DNA of 64,000 bases from Streptomyces gobiensis (GTDB lineage Bacteria; Actinomycetota; Actinomycetes; Streptomycetales; Streptomycetaceae). Made by a program: the position numbers and the translations under genes. Location of the stretch: contig NZ_CP086120.1 in NCBI RefSeq assembly GCF_021216675.1, positions 4,834,501 through 4,898,500 on the forward strand, given 5' to 3'. Below the pieces are notes generated by a model that was given only the letters and a program-made list of their open reading frames with translations, was not told where the DNA came from and did no database searches. Below, piece after piece: positions 17,423-26,848 of this stretch (its first letter is position 1; each line of letters starts with the position of its first letter).

Positions 17423-20400
17423 TTGAAGTCCTTCAGAGGACGATTGTTGAACCGGCGAATACGTCACCGAATGGTGCGCTCGGTCGTGTCCGGTCTGAGC
17501 CTCGCCTTGCTGGCCGGAACGATAGGAGCCGCCCCGCCTGAGCATGACGGCAAGGACCGGCCAGGCGTCCAAGACCTTGGCGATCCGGCTAACGGTAAGA
17601 AAAGCAAGACCAAACCACGGGGACCGGACCCGGCGAAGAAGGCCGCGGTCAAGACACTGGCCAAGGTGTCTTGGCCCACAGCCGGCAGCGCCACCCTAAG
17701 GGTGGGTGGCAATTTCGGCAGCCGCAACGTGCCGAAGAGTCAGTTCGCGCCGGGCGGCGTGCAGGAAGCGGCCACGGTCGGCAAGCTCCCGGTGAGGGTT
17801 GTCGCTGCGGACGGGGTGAAGAAGCCCAAGAAGTCCAAGAAGAGCGATGGGGCCGCCGCGCCAAGCAAGGTTCGTGTCTCCTCGCTGGGCCGCCAGCGTG
17901 CCGAGAAGCTGGCCAGCGCCGCACTGCTGCGCGTGCAGCGAGCCGACAGCATCGAGCGCTCGGGCAAGGTCAAGCTCTCGGTGAACTACGGTAAGTTCGC
18001 CGAGGCCTACGGCGGTGACTACGGTTCCCGGCTGCGGCTTGTCGAGTTTCCGGCCTGTGCCACCCGCGCCACCCCGGGCAGCAAGGACTGCCCTGAGCTC
18101 CCCAAGCCGCTGGCCTCGGTGAACGACACCACGGCCAAGACACTCACCGCAGAGGTCAATGCCGCCCCGGCTCGGTCCGGCGTGTCGACGCAGACAAGCA
18201 CGGAAACAACTCTGGTCGGTGTCACAGCGGGCGACTCTTCCGCGCAGGGCGACTACAAAGCCACCAAGCTCTCCCCATCCGCGAGCTGGAACGTCGCCGA
18301 TTCCTCGGGTGGCTTCTCCTGGAACTATCCGCTCCGGACCGTTCCCACGCCCGGCGGCCAGACGCCCTCCCTCGGACTGAGCTACTCCTCACAGTCGGTG
18401 GACGGTCGTACCTCGGCCACCAACAATCAGGGATCCTGGATCGGTGAGGGTTTCTCCTCCGAACCCGGCTACATCGAGCGGCGCTACAAGGCCTGTTCGG
18501 ACGACGGGCACGAGGATTCCGCCGAGCAGTGCTGGGCGTTCGACAACGCCACCATCATGCTTGACGGCGCCTCGGGCGAGCTGATCAAGGACGATGACAC
18601 CGGCGAGTGGCATCTGGCTGGCGAGAATGGCGCCAAGATCAAGAAACTCACCGGCGCCACCAACGGCGACGACAACGGTGAGCACTGGCGGGTCACTACG
18701 ACCGACGGCACCGAGTATTACTTCGGTTTGAACCGCCGTCCCGGCTGGGCCAGCGGGGACGAGCAGACGAACTCGACTTGGACCGCACCGGTCTTCGGTG
18801 ACGACTCCGGCGAGCCGTGCTACAACTCCACGTTCGCCGACGCCTGGTGCCAGCAGGCGTGGCGGTGGAACCTGGACTACGTCAAGGACCCCCACGGCAA
18901 CGTGATGTCCTACCTGTACGGCAAGGAGACCAACCACTACGCCCTGAACGGGAAGACCGACGTCAACGGCACCCCGTACATCCGCGGCGGCTACCTCAAG
19001 CGCATCGACTACGGACAGCGTGACGGCAAGGTCTTCACCTCCAAGGCGTCGGCCCGGGTCGTCTTCAACACCGCCGAGCGGTGTCTGCCGACAGCCGACT
19101 TCGACTGCGCCCCGGAGAAGTTCAGCGAGGACAACGCCAGCCACTGGCCGGACACCCCGGTGGACCGCTATTGCAAGGCAGGTACGAAGTGCGATGCCAG
19201 CCAGGTAACGGCCACCTTCTGGACTCGTAAGCGGCTGACCGGTGTTACCACGCAGATGCGCACCGGAACCTCGTCCTACGCGGATGTGGACGCTTGGACC
19301 TTCACCCATCTGTTCACCGACAACGGTGATGACTCCAAGACCCTGTGGCTGTCCAAGATCGACCACGAGGGCAAGGTGGGCGGCAGCGCCAAGCTGCCAT
19401 CGCTGGAGCTGCAGGGCATCCAGCTCATCAACCGGGTCGACAAGGACGGCGACAACATCGCCCCCTTCCACCGCTTCCGGCTCGCCGCGGTGCTAACCGA
19501 GACTGGTGCCCAGCTCGACGTCAACTACGCCGCGACCGAGTGTACGGCCGACGCGCTCCCCAAGCCGGGTGAGTCGACCAAGCGCTGCTACCCGGTCCAG
19601 TGGGTCCCGCCCGGCAGCATCGACCCGATCACCGACTGGTTCCACAAGTACGTCGTCGCCGAAATCATCGAGACCGACCGCACCGGTGGCGGCGAGGACC
19701 TGGTCACCCGATACGACTACCAGGGCGGCGCGGGCTGGCGGCACGGTGAGCCGGACGGCATCACCGACGAGGAGTTCCTGACCTGGGACCAGTGGCAGGG
19801 ATACGGCAAGGTCTCCGTCACCAGCGGCAACGGCCAGACCATGTCAACCCGGGTCGACTACACCTACCTACAGGGCATGGACGGTGACAAGGACCCCGTG
19901 GGTGGCACTCGCTCGGCGACGGTCACCGACTCCACCGGCGTCACGTACACCGACCACAAGGAGTACACCGGCTTCGAGGTGGAAGCTGCCACCTACGACG
20001 GCTCCGAGATCTCTTCCAAGGTGATCACCGAGCCATGGAAGCGCGACACAGCCACTCAGACCAAGCCGTGGAAGACGACCAAGGCAACCATCGTCAAGCC
20101 GAAGACCACCCGCGGTTACACCAAGCTGGCGGACGGCACCTGGCGGAAGACAAAGTCCACCTCGTACTACGACACGTCCAACGACACCGGACGACCCGTC
20201 AAAGTAGAGGACTTGGGTGACCTGTCCACCACCAAGGACGACAAATGCACTCGGCTGTGGTACGTGGAGAACACGGCCAAGAACATGATGGAACTGCCGT
20301 CCCGCAGCGAGGCCGTGTCAGTGGATTGTGCCACCACGCCGGACCGCACCACTCAGGTGATCGCGGACGAGCGCACCGCCTACGACGGCGGGGCCTTCGG

Positions 20401-23400
20401 TGACGCCCCCACCAAGGGCGACCCCACGAAGACCGAGCGGCTGAAGTCCCACGATGGCACGACCGGCACCTACCAGGTGACCGGCACTACCAGCTACGAT
20501 GCCTTCGGACGCCCGACCTCGCAGAAGGATCCGGTCGGTGCTACTACGACCACCGAGTACACCGATGCCAATGGTCTGATCTCGCAGACGAAGGTCACGA
20601 ACGCCCTCGGGCACGTCGTTACCACCGACTACGCCCCGGCTTGGGGTCAGTCGGCCGGTCAGACCGACCCTAACGGGAAGCGCACCGATCTCGCCTACGA
20701 CCCACTGGGTCGGCTGACTTCGGTGTGGATGCCGGACAGGGCCAAGTCCCAGACTCCGAGCATCAAGTACTCCTACACCGTTCGCCGGGATCTGCCGGTC
20801 GCCGTCAAGATCGAGAAGCTGGAGATCAGCGGCTCGTACGGGGCGGAGTACCAGCTCTACGACGGTCTGCTGCGTCCGCGGCAGAAACAGACGGAGGGCC
20901 CCGGCGGCACCCGGATGGTGGCCGATACTTTCTACGACGGCACCGGCAAGATCAGGAAAACCAACACCGACTACAACGCCACCGGCGCGCCATCCGATCA
21001 GCTGCTGATCGTCGCCAACGGCGAGGTTGGTGCTCAGCACCTGTACCAGTACGACGGACTTGGCCGCCCGACGGCCGAGATCTTCGCGGTCGCCGGTGTG
21101 GAGCAGTGGCGCACCACCATCGAACACGACGGCGACCGCACGCATGTCGACCCGCCGAAGGGCGGTGTGCCAACCACCACCATCACCGACGCCACCGGTC
21201 AGGTCACCGAGCTGCGTCACTACCACGGAGACGCGCCTACACCAGACGGACCGACAGGCCCGGGCACCGGGTATGACGCCACCAAATACAGGTACACCCC
21301 CGGCGGCGAGCTCGCGAAGGTTACCGACGCCCAGGACAATGTCTGGGAGTTCGAATACGACGTGATGGGCCGTAAGGTCAAAAGCGTCGACCCGGACACC
21401 GGCACCACCACGACTGCGTACGACGCGGCCGATCAGCCGGTGTCGACCACGGATGCGCGAGGTAAGAAGACCTCCCAGGTCTACGACGACCTCGGCCGGG
21501 TCACCAGCACATGGGAGGGTGAGCCTTCCACCGGCATCAAGCTGACCGAAACCCGCTATGACCGTAGTGGCTGGCTCGGTGAGGCCTGGGCCTCACTTCG
21601 CTATGTCAACGGCGGCAGCGAATATTACGCGACCGTCCATCAGTCGATGGACAACTTCTACCGCCCGCTGAAGACGGCCTACTCGGTGCCCAGCTCCGAG
21701 GGCGCTCTTGCAGGTACCTACACCTTCACTACGAGCTACAACCGGGACGGCACCGTCCAGGGAACAGGCATGCCCGCCGCCGGTAACCTCCCGGCAGAAG
21801 GCATCGTCTTTGGCTACGACGAACTGCAGCGCCCGACTTCCATGTCGGGCGATACGTCCTACGTCACCGACACCGTCTACTCCAACACCAGTCTGCTGCA
21901 GCAGCTGGAGTTGTCCACCGGCAGTGGTGAGAAGCAGTGGCAGACCTTCCGCTATGAAAAGGGCACCGAACGGCTGACCCGCTCCACAGTGGACCAGTCA
22001 TCGGCCACCGACCCGCTGAAGGACAGCCACTACTCCTACGACCAGGCCGGTAACGTCCTGTCCATCGCGGACGCCGCAGGCGGATCGCCCGACGTCCAGT
22101 GTTTCGCCTACGACACCAGAAAGCGCCTCTCCGAGGCCTGGACCCCGCTGGCGAACGCGGAGACCGCAGCCGGCTCTGGTTCAGTCGGGGGGCAGCTCGG
22201 CGGCAGTACCCCGTCGGCATGTGACGCCGCTCCAGGAGCCCAAGCTCTAGGCGGCCCTGCGCCGTACTGGAAGTCGTACACGGTCGACGCCCTCGGTAAC
22301 CGGACGAAGGAGGTCGTCCACGACACTGGTCTGGAGTCGGCCAAGGACATCACTCGCACCTACACCTACGGTGAGGGTGATGCCGGTCCGCATGCCGTCA
22401 CCACGGTTGTGGAAAACACCCCGACCGGCGACCGCCAGTCCACCTACAACTATGACGCTAGTGGCAGTACCACAGAGCGGGTCTTGGGCGGCGACACCCA
22501 AACTCTGGAGTGGAATGCCGAGGGCAAGCTGAACAAGACCACCGAGGCCGATGGCAAAGAGACGACTTACGTCTACGACGCCGGGGGCAACCGGGTGGTG
22601 CGCCGGGACGAAACCGCTACGACGGTCTACCTCCCCGGTATGGAACTGAACCTGGTTAAGGGGTCGTCGGCAGTCGAAGCCACCCGTTACTACACGTATG
22701 CGGGAGATACCATCGCCATCCGTACGGATGACGGCAAGGTGTCGTTCCTGGCCTCCGACAATCAGGACACCGCCCAGCTGGCAACCGACGCCACTACTGG
22801 CGCGACCTCCCAACGCCGCTTCGACCCCTATGGGCTCGACCGCGGCGAGGCAACCGGCGTCTGGCCGGGGGAGAAGGGATTTGTCGGCGGCACAATCGAC
22901 ACCCAGACTGGGCTCACTCATATCGGGGCCCGTGAATACGACCCAGATCTGGGCCGGTTCATTTCAGTCGACCCGATCATTCACTACGACTCGCCGCAAC
23001 AGATCAGCGGCTATGCCTACGCCAACAACAGCCCCGTCACACTGTCCGACCCGACCGGACTGGACGCGCAGTGCCAGGGCCCCAACACGATGCTTCTCGC
23101 CAAGTGCAGCAGCGGTGGCGCCATGGGAAACAGCTTCGGAGGCACCGTTGGAGGCGGGACTGCACCGCCTCAGAAGCAGGCTGTAACTGAATCCGAAAAG
23201 GAACTGGCAGGCGCGCAGAAGAAACTCGCCACGACAAAGAAGCAAGTCAAGAAGGCTGCCCAGAAAATTGTCCAAATCGCCATGGACATCATGGGTATCC
23301 CCGCAGCCATGGATTGTATATCCAGCGGTGACCTAGCCTCTTGCGGTGAGACCGCACTGAACGTCGCGGGCACCTTTGTCGGTGGCCTGGCGGGCAAGAT

Positions 23401-24307
23401 TCTCGCCAAGTACGGCGTGCCCTGGAAATGGGCGGATGGTGCCAAGCTGGTCAAGCGGGTCTGGGGCCTGCTCGGTGACCTGGTCGGCGGCGCCAGGGAC
23501 ATGTGGAAGCAATCCAAGGCGGTCAACAAGGCCAAGAACAAACTTGCGGCTGCCAAGGAACAAGTAAGGAAGGTCACAGGCAAGGCAAACTGTCCCACCA
23601 AGCACAGCTTCCTGCCCGGCACCACCGTTCTTCTGGCCGATGGAACCAGTAAGCCGATTGAGGATGTCGAACTTGGCGACGAGGTCACCGTCACCGACCC
23701 GGAAACCGGCGAGACCACGACCCGCGAGATTGTCGGCACCATCGTCACGGAGGACGATAAGGACTTCGTCGACCTCACTGTCGCCACTGACGAAGGCTCC
23801 GCAGCACTGATCTCCACGACCACTCACCCGTTCTGGGTAGAGTCCGAGGACGAGTGGGTTGATGCGGGGCATCTCCGGTCGGGGATGCTCCTGCGCACGG
23901 ACGAAGGCGAGACCGTCGAGGTCCAGGGCCTTCGCTACTTCGAGAAGCGCCAGCGCACGCATGACCTGACCGTGAGCGGCATCCACACGTACTATGTACT
24001 CGCGGGCGACACGCCGGTACTCGTTCACAACAGCAACTGCGCACCCGCATCGAAATACGATGACATCACCAAACCCAAGGCCCGCATGAAGAATGTGCGG
24101 ACGGACGTCGGCCCCACGGAATTTGCAAAGAATCTTGAGGTCAACGGATGGGCCCGCGTCGAAAGGGGGCCGAACATCGAATATCAGAAGGATGGAGCAC
24201 GGTACTTCCTGCGAGGCAAGGCCAAGACCGTCGAAGGGTGGACGGCGGACTACTACAGGCCGGGATCGAAGAAGCCCGACATCAAGATCAGGCTGGGGGA
24301 GGACTGA
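17423..24307 (+). CDS. Rhs/YD-repeat polymorphic toxin with Hint domain
   Basis: A 2294-residue exported protein. TTG 17423 was preferred because GGGAG lies 5 bases upstream and the product starts with a basic, then hydrophobic signal (VVSGLSLALLAGTIG); TTG 17375 and ATG 17471 are alternatives. Residues about 270-550 form the actinobacterial Rhs N-terminal beta region. About 1000-1770 hold YD repeats such as YDPLGRLTSVW, YDGLGRPTAEI, YDDLGRVTSTW and YDAGGNRVVRR. The Rhs core (FDPYGLDRGE; AREYDPDLGRFISVDP) spans about 1775-1875. A helical, Lys/Ala-rich pretoxin follows. A PT-HINT domain starts at Cys2057 (FLPGTTVLLADGTSKPIEDV; TTTHPFWVE) and ends in DTPVLVHN. The last 91 residues, basic and ending KPDIKIRLGED, are the toxin candidate. 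The next gene, coupled by TGATG, fits an immunity protein. Confidence 0.92.
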   Translation: MKSFRGRLLNRRIRHRMVRSVVSGLSLALLAGTIGAAPPEHDGKDRPGVQDLGDPANGKKSKTKPRGPDPAKKAAVKTLAKVSWPTAGSATLRVGGNFGSRNVPKSQFAPGGVQEAATVGKLPVRVVAADGVKKPKKSKKSDGAAAPSKVRVSSLGRQRAEKLASAALLRVQRADSIERSGKVKLSVNYGKFAEAYGGDYGSRLRLVEFPACATRATPGSKDCPELPKPLASVNDTTAKTLTAEVNAAPARSGVSTQTSTETTLVGVTAGDSSAQGDYKATKLSPSASWNVADSSGGFSWNYPLRTVPTPGGQTPSLGLSYSSQSVDGRTSATNNQGSWIGEGFSSEPGYIERRYKACSDDGHEDSAEQCWAFDNATIMLDGASGELIKDDDTGEWHLAGENGAKIKKLTGATNGDDNGEHWRVTTTDGTEYYFGLNRRPGWASGDEQTNSTWTAPVFGDDSGEPCYNSTFADAWCQQAWRWNLDYVKDPHGNVMSYLYGKETNHYALNGKTDVNGTPYIRGGYLKRIDYGQRDGKVFTSKASARVVFNTAERCLPTADFDCAPEKFSEDNASHWPDTPVDRYCKAGTKCDASQVTATFWTRKRLTGVTTQMRTGTSSYADVDAWTFTHLFTDNGDDSKTLWLSKIDHEGKVGGSAKLPSLELQGIQLINRVDKDGDNIAPFHRFRLAAVLTETGAQLDVNYAATECTADALPKPGESTKRCYPVQWVPPGSIDPITDWFHKYVVAEIIETDRTGGGEDLVTRYDYQGGAGWRHGEPDGITDEEFLTWDQWQGYGKVSVTSGNGQTMSTRVDYTYLQGMDGDKDPVGGTRSATVTDSTGVTYTDHKEYTGFEVEAATYDGSEISSKVITEPWKRDTATQTKPWKTTKATIVKPKTTRGYTKLADGTWRKTKSTSYYDTSNDTGRPVKVEDLGDLSTTKDDKCTRLWYVENTAKNMMELPSRSEAVSVDCATTPDRTTQVIADERTAYDGGAFGDAPTKGDPTKTERLKSHDGTTGTYQVTGTTSYDAFGRPTSQKDPVGATTTTEYTDANGLISQTKVTNALGHVVTTDYAPAWGQSAGQTDPNGKRTDLAYDPLGRLTSVWMPDRAKSQTPSIKYSYTVRRDLPVAVKIEKLEISGSYGAEYQLYDGLLRPRQKQTEGPGGTRMVADTFYDGTGKIRKTNTDYNATGAPSDQLLIVANGEVGAQHLYQYDGLGRPTAEIFAVAGVEQWRTTIEHDGDRTHVDPPKGGVPTTTITDATGQVTELRHYHGDAPTPDGPTGPGTGYDATKYRYTPGGELAKVTDAQDNVWEFEYDVMGRKVKSVDPDTGTTTTAYDAADQPVSTTDARGKKTSQVYDDLGRVTSTWEGEPSTGIKLTETRYDRSGWLGEAWASLRYVNGGSEYYATVHQSMDNFYRPLKTAYSVPSSEGALAGTYTFTTSYNRDGTVQGTGMPAAGNLPAEGIVFGYDELQRPTSMSGDTSYVTDTVYSNTSLLQQLELSTGSGEKQWQTFRYEKGTERLTRSTVDQSSATDPLKDSHYSYDQAGNVLSIADAAGGSPDVQCFAYDTRKRLSEAWTPLANAETAAGSGSVGGQLGGSTPSACDAAPGAQALGGPAPYWKSYTVDALGNRTKEVVHDTGLESAKDITRTYTYGEGDAGPHAVTTVVENTPTGDRQSTYNYDASGSTTERVLGGDTQTLEWNAEGKLNKTTEADGKETTYVYDAGGNRVVRRDETATTVYLPGMELNLVKGSSAVEATRYYTYAGDTIAIRTDDGKVSFLASDNQDTAQLATDATTGATSQRRFDPYGLDRGEATGVWPGEKGFVGGTIDTQTGLTHIGAREYDPDLGRFISVDPIIHYDSPQQISGYAYANNSPVTLSDPTGLDAQCQGPNTMLLAKCSSGGAMGNSFGGTVGGGTAPPQKQAVTESEKELAGAQKKLATTKKQVKKAAQKIVQIAMDIMGIPAAMDCISSGDLASCGETALNVAGTFVGGLAGKILAKYGVPWKWADGAKLVKRVWGLLGDLVGGARDMWKQSKAVNKAKNKLAAAKEQVRKVTGKANCPTKHSFLPGTTVLLADGTSKPIEDVELGDEVTVTDPETGETTTREIVGTIVTEDDKDFVDLTVATDEGSAALISTTTHPFWVESEDEWVDAGHLRSGMLLRTDEGETVEVQGLRYFEKRQRTHDLTVSGIHTYYVLAGDTPVLVHNSNCAPASKYDDITKPKARMKNVRTDVGPTEFAKNLEVNGWARVERGPNIEYQKDGARYFLRGKAKTVEGWTADYYRPGSKKPDIKIRLGED

Positions 24308-24939
24308 TGCCGAGCGAGGGTTCGCTCACGCCGGACCGCGACGGGTATCTTGACATCCGCTCCCGTAGTGCGGTGACCTTCGATCTTGATGCCAGGTTCC
24401 CTGACCGGGTCTTCAGAGAGCGTGCGGGAGACTCGTTGTTCTGTGAGTTCGACGCGGTTCTCGCTCCAGAAATCTGGCCGGCGCTCTGCACGATGGCCCG
24501 GTGGCACGGAGACGACTACATCGAACTGCTGGTTCTCGAGCCGGACTGTGACGATTTCTATCTCCCCGAGGGGCTGGGATACCCGGCGGTGTCTCTGTCC
24601 ATCGAGGTCGGTGAGGACGACTACTGGGCCGCGATCGGCTTCGATCCGGACGGCGACGCCCTGGGGTCGATCGCGATCTCGGCGAATGTCGTCGCGCTGA
24701 CCGGAGCATCCGGAAAGTGGGGGTGCTGGGGTGAAAGGGATCCCGAGGTGGCGGTATTCCAGGGGTTCCCCGACGCAGCTGCGCGCAGTGAATGGTGTGC
24801 ACGGTTCGGGCCCTTCCTGGACGTGTCAGGCGCGTTGGAGTCGTATCTTCCGATGGCTTTCGGCGGGCGGCCCGTTCCGGACGGCTACGCCGCAGCACTG
24901 AGCGCCAACTACGGCCCTTCGAGTGGTATACAGTCGTAA
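24307..24939 (+). CDS. Putative immunity protein for the Rhs toxin
   Basis: A 210-residue soluble protein. Its ATG overlaps the toxin's TGA (TGATG) and is preceded by GGGGGAGGA, so translation is coupled to the toxin. It lacks a signal peptide, as expected for a cytoplasmic protector. The protein is strongly acidic, with clusters such as EPDCDDFYLPEG, IEVGEDDYWAAIGFDPDGDA and WGERDPE, opposite in charge to the basic toxin C-terminus. No known immunity family was recognised. The assignment rests on position, coupling and charge, which together are the usual signature of toxin-immunity pairs. A 14-base perfect palindrome spans the stop codon. Confidence 0.72.
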   Translation: MPSEGSLTPDRDGYLDIRSRSAVTFDLDARFPDRVFRERAGDSLFCEFDAVLAPEIWPALCTMARWHGDDYIELLVLEPDCDDFYLPEGLGYPAVSLSIEVGEDDYWAAIGFDPDGDALGSIAISANVVALTGASGKWGCWGERDPEVAVFQGFPDAAARSEWCARFGPFLDVSGALESYLPMAFGGRPVPDGYAAALSANYGPSSGIQS

Positions 24940-25045
24940 CGTTACGAAGGCCCCGTCAGATCTGGGGCAGATAGCTCCCAAGAGAAGTTCTTGGAGGCAA
25001 ACGCAGATGCAAAGCTGAAGCCCCGCCAGGCTCGGCGGATTCCAG

Positions 25046-26329
25046 GGTCGTTGCAACACGTGGTGAGTTGATCAAGCCGCGAGCAGCTTAGCGAGGCGCT
25101 CGGCTGGGGTTTCCCAGCCGAGCGTTTTGCGTGGGCGACTGTTGAGTTCGGCGGCGACGGCGGCCAGTTGCTCGGGGTTGTGGACGGACAGGTCGGTGCC
25201 CTTGGGGAAGTACTGCCGCAGCAGGCCATTGGTGTTCTCGTTCGATCCGCGCTGCCAGGGGCTGGCTGGGTCGCAGAAGTAGACCGGATGTCCGTGGCGA
25301 CGGTGAAGGCGTGGTGGGCGGCCATCTCGGAGCCTTGATCCCAGGTCAGGGACTTGGTCAGGTGTCGCGGCAGGGTCTGGACTGTGGTCTGCAGGGCCGT
25401 GCTGACGTCTTCGGCGCCACGGCCCTGGGGCAGGTGGACGAGCATGACGTAACGGGTGGCCCGCTCGACCAGGGTGCCGATGGCGGAGGCGCCGTCCTTG
25501 CCGATGATCAGGTCGCCTTCCCAGTGTCCGGGCACGGCCCGGTCGTCCGCTTCGGCAGGCCGCTGGCTGATCATGACCATGGGGTGGGAGAAGCGCGGCT
25601 GCCGGGCAGCGGCCTGGCGGTGGGGCCTGCGCCGGGCCCGTCCCGTGCGCAGAGCTCTGGCCAGCTCCCGGCGCAGTTCCCCGCGGCCCTGAACGTAGAG
25701 GGCCTGATAGATCGTCTCGTGGACCACGTGCATCTCCGGCCGGTCGGGGAACCGTCTGCGAAGAGCGTGACAGATCTGTTCCGGGCTCCACCGCATCGCC
25801 AGGTGAGCCTGGATGAAGTCCCGCAGCTCGGTGTCCTGGCCGATCTTGCTCGGCTTGGGCCGGGGCCGGCGGGCATCGGCCCGGCGCTGAGCGGCGTGGG
25901 GACGGTAGGCCCATCGCGTGCGGTCACCGCGCAGGGGTGTGCCGTTGCGGCGTATCTCCCGGCTGACCGTGGACGGACTGCGGCCAAGCTCGGCGGCGAT
26001 TGCACGGAAGGACGCCTTCTCCCGCAGCCGGTCGGCTATGTGGATGCGCTCGTCTTCCCGCAGGCACCTCGTCGGCGAAGGCTCGGGCTCCTGCTCCACC
26101 AGAGCAGGAGCCCGCCGCCGCTTCGGGTCCATCCGGCCGTTTCGCCATTCGCGGCCGGTCCGCTCATGGACGCCGACGCGTCGGCTTGCCTCTCGGTTGG
26201 TCAGCCCCATCTGCACGAGCCGGAAGTATTCCTCCCGCTCGGCTCGGAGCTTCACAGGCCCCTGAGCCTTACGAACCTTACGGATCTCGAAGTCCATCGC
26301 ACCCCTTGAGCTGGGGTGTTGCGACGACC
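25046..26329 (-). mobile_element. IS30-family insertion sequence
   Basis: The element is bounded by imperfect terminal repeats: GGTCGTTGCAACAC at 25046-25059 and, inverted, GTGTTGCGACGACC at 26316-26329 (13 of 14 match). It contains one transposase reading frame on the minus strand, interrupted by a frameshift. The nominal 1284 bases are normal for IS30 elements. No clear target duplication was seen in the flanking bases. It sits about 105 bases after the immunity candidate. Confidence 0.75.
25072..26297 (-). pseudogene. IS30-family transposase, frameshifted
   Basis: The reading frame starts at ATG 26297 (MDFEIRKVRKAQGPV). The N-terminal part holds an HTH (FRAIAAELGRSPSTVSREIR). The DDE catalytic core reads HWEGDLIIGKDG and TWDQGSEMA. 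Just after TVATDI, near 25285, the frame breaks: one C is missing, so ATCCGG stands where ATCCCGG would continue PVYFCDPASPWQRGSNENTN. The rest, including the catalytic Glu in NENTNGLLRQYFP and the end GWETPAERLAKLL, is intact in the next frame to a stop at 25072. Joined, the protein is about 407 residues. One base makes the difference, so the element is either freshly dead, uses a recoding event, or carries a sequencing error. Confidence 0.88.
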
Positions 26330-26394
26330 ACTAGAACCGAAGCTCATCCTGGCGGGGCTTCTGTGTGGGGTGACGGCAGTAGTTGACGGCAACG

Positions 26395-26600
26395 TCAGCG
26401 GACGAGGGCCGTTGCAGGAGGCGGTTCGTTGCCGTCGACGGCCCTTGTCTTGACATGCATCTGACTGTCGGCGAGTGCGGTGCTGAGGGTGTTGATGGCG
26501 TCTTGTTGGAGGCGGAGTCGGACGTGGGCGTAGACGGTGGCGGTGACGCCGATGTGGGCGTGGCCGAGGAGTTCCTTGATCACGACAAGTTCGACGCCCG
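26395..26600 (-). pseudogene. Tyrosine integrase C-terminal remnant
   Basis: The minus frame reads ELVVIKELLGHAHIGVTATV followed by YAHVRLRLQQDAINTLSTAL and a hydrophilic tail. The LGHAxIxxTxxxYxHV pattern is the end of the catalytic domain of phage-type tyrosine recombinases, with the last catalytic His in LGHAH and the Tyr nucleophile in VYAHV. The upstream 250 or more residues are replaced by an unrelated ISAzo13 fragment. It marks a former integrative element. Confidence 0.75.
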
Positions 26601-26786
26601 GCCGGTGTTCGCGGCGACGTCGTAGATGCCGTAGGGCACCGCCTTGCCCAGCTCGTGGTCGGGGAAGTCGTGGGTGTCGACCCGTACCGGCTCGCCTCTG
26701 GGCTCCCATTCACGGCCGCTATTTTTGAAGGGGCCGACAAGTTCCTTCTTCTTCGTGTCCACACTGATCACCGGCTCCCCGTTGAG
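26601..26786 (-). pseudogene. ISAzo13-family transposase fragment
   Basis: The minus strand encodes LNGEPVISVDTKKKELVGPF, then GREWEPRGEPVRVDTHDFPD and AVPYGIYDVAANTG. This is the first catalytic-Asp block of the Rhodopirellula/ISAzo13 transposase family. It ends abruptly at about 26601, where the integrase tail begins, and its 5' part is also missing. Confidence 0.75.
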
Positions 26787-26848
26787 TCAGCGGCGTACTT
26801 CCCTGTACTGGGTGGGCTGGAACCGAAGAGCCGGTAGAAGTCGGTGTC

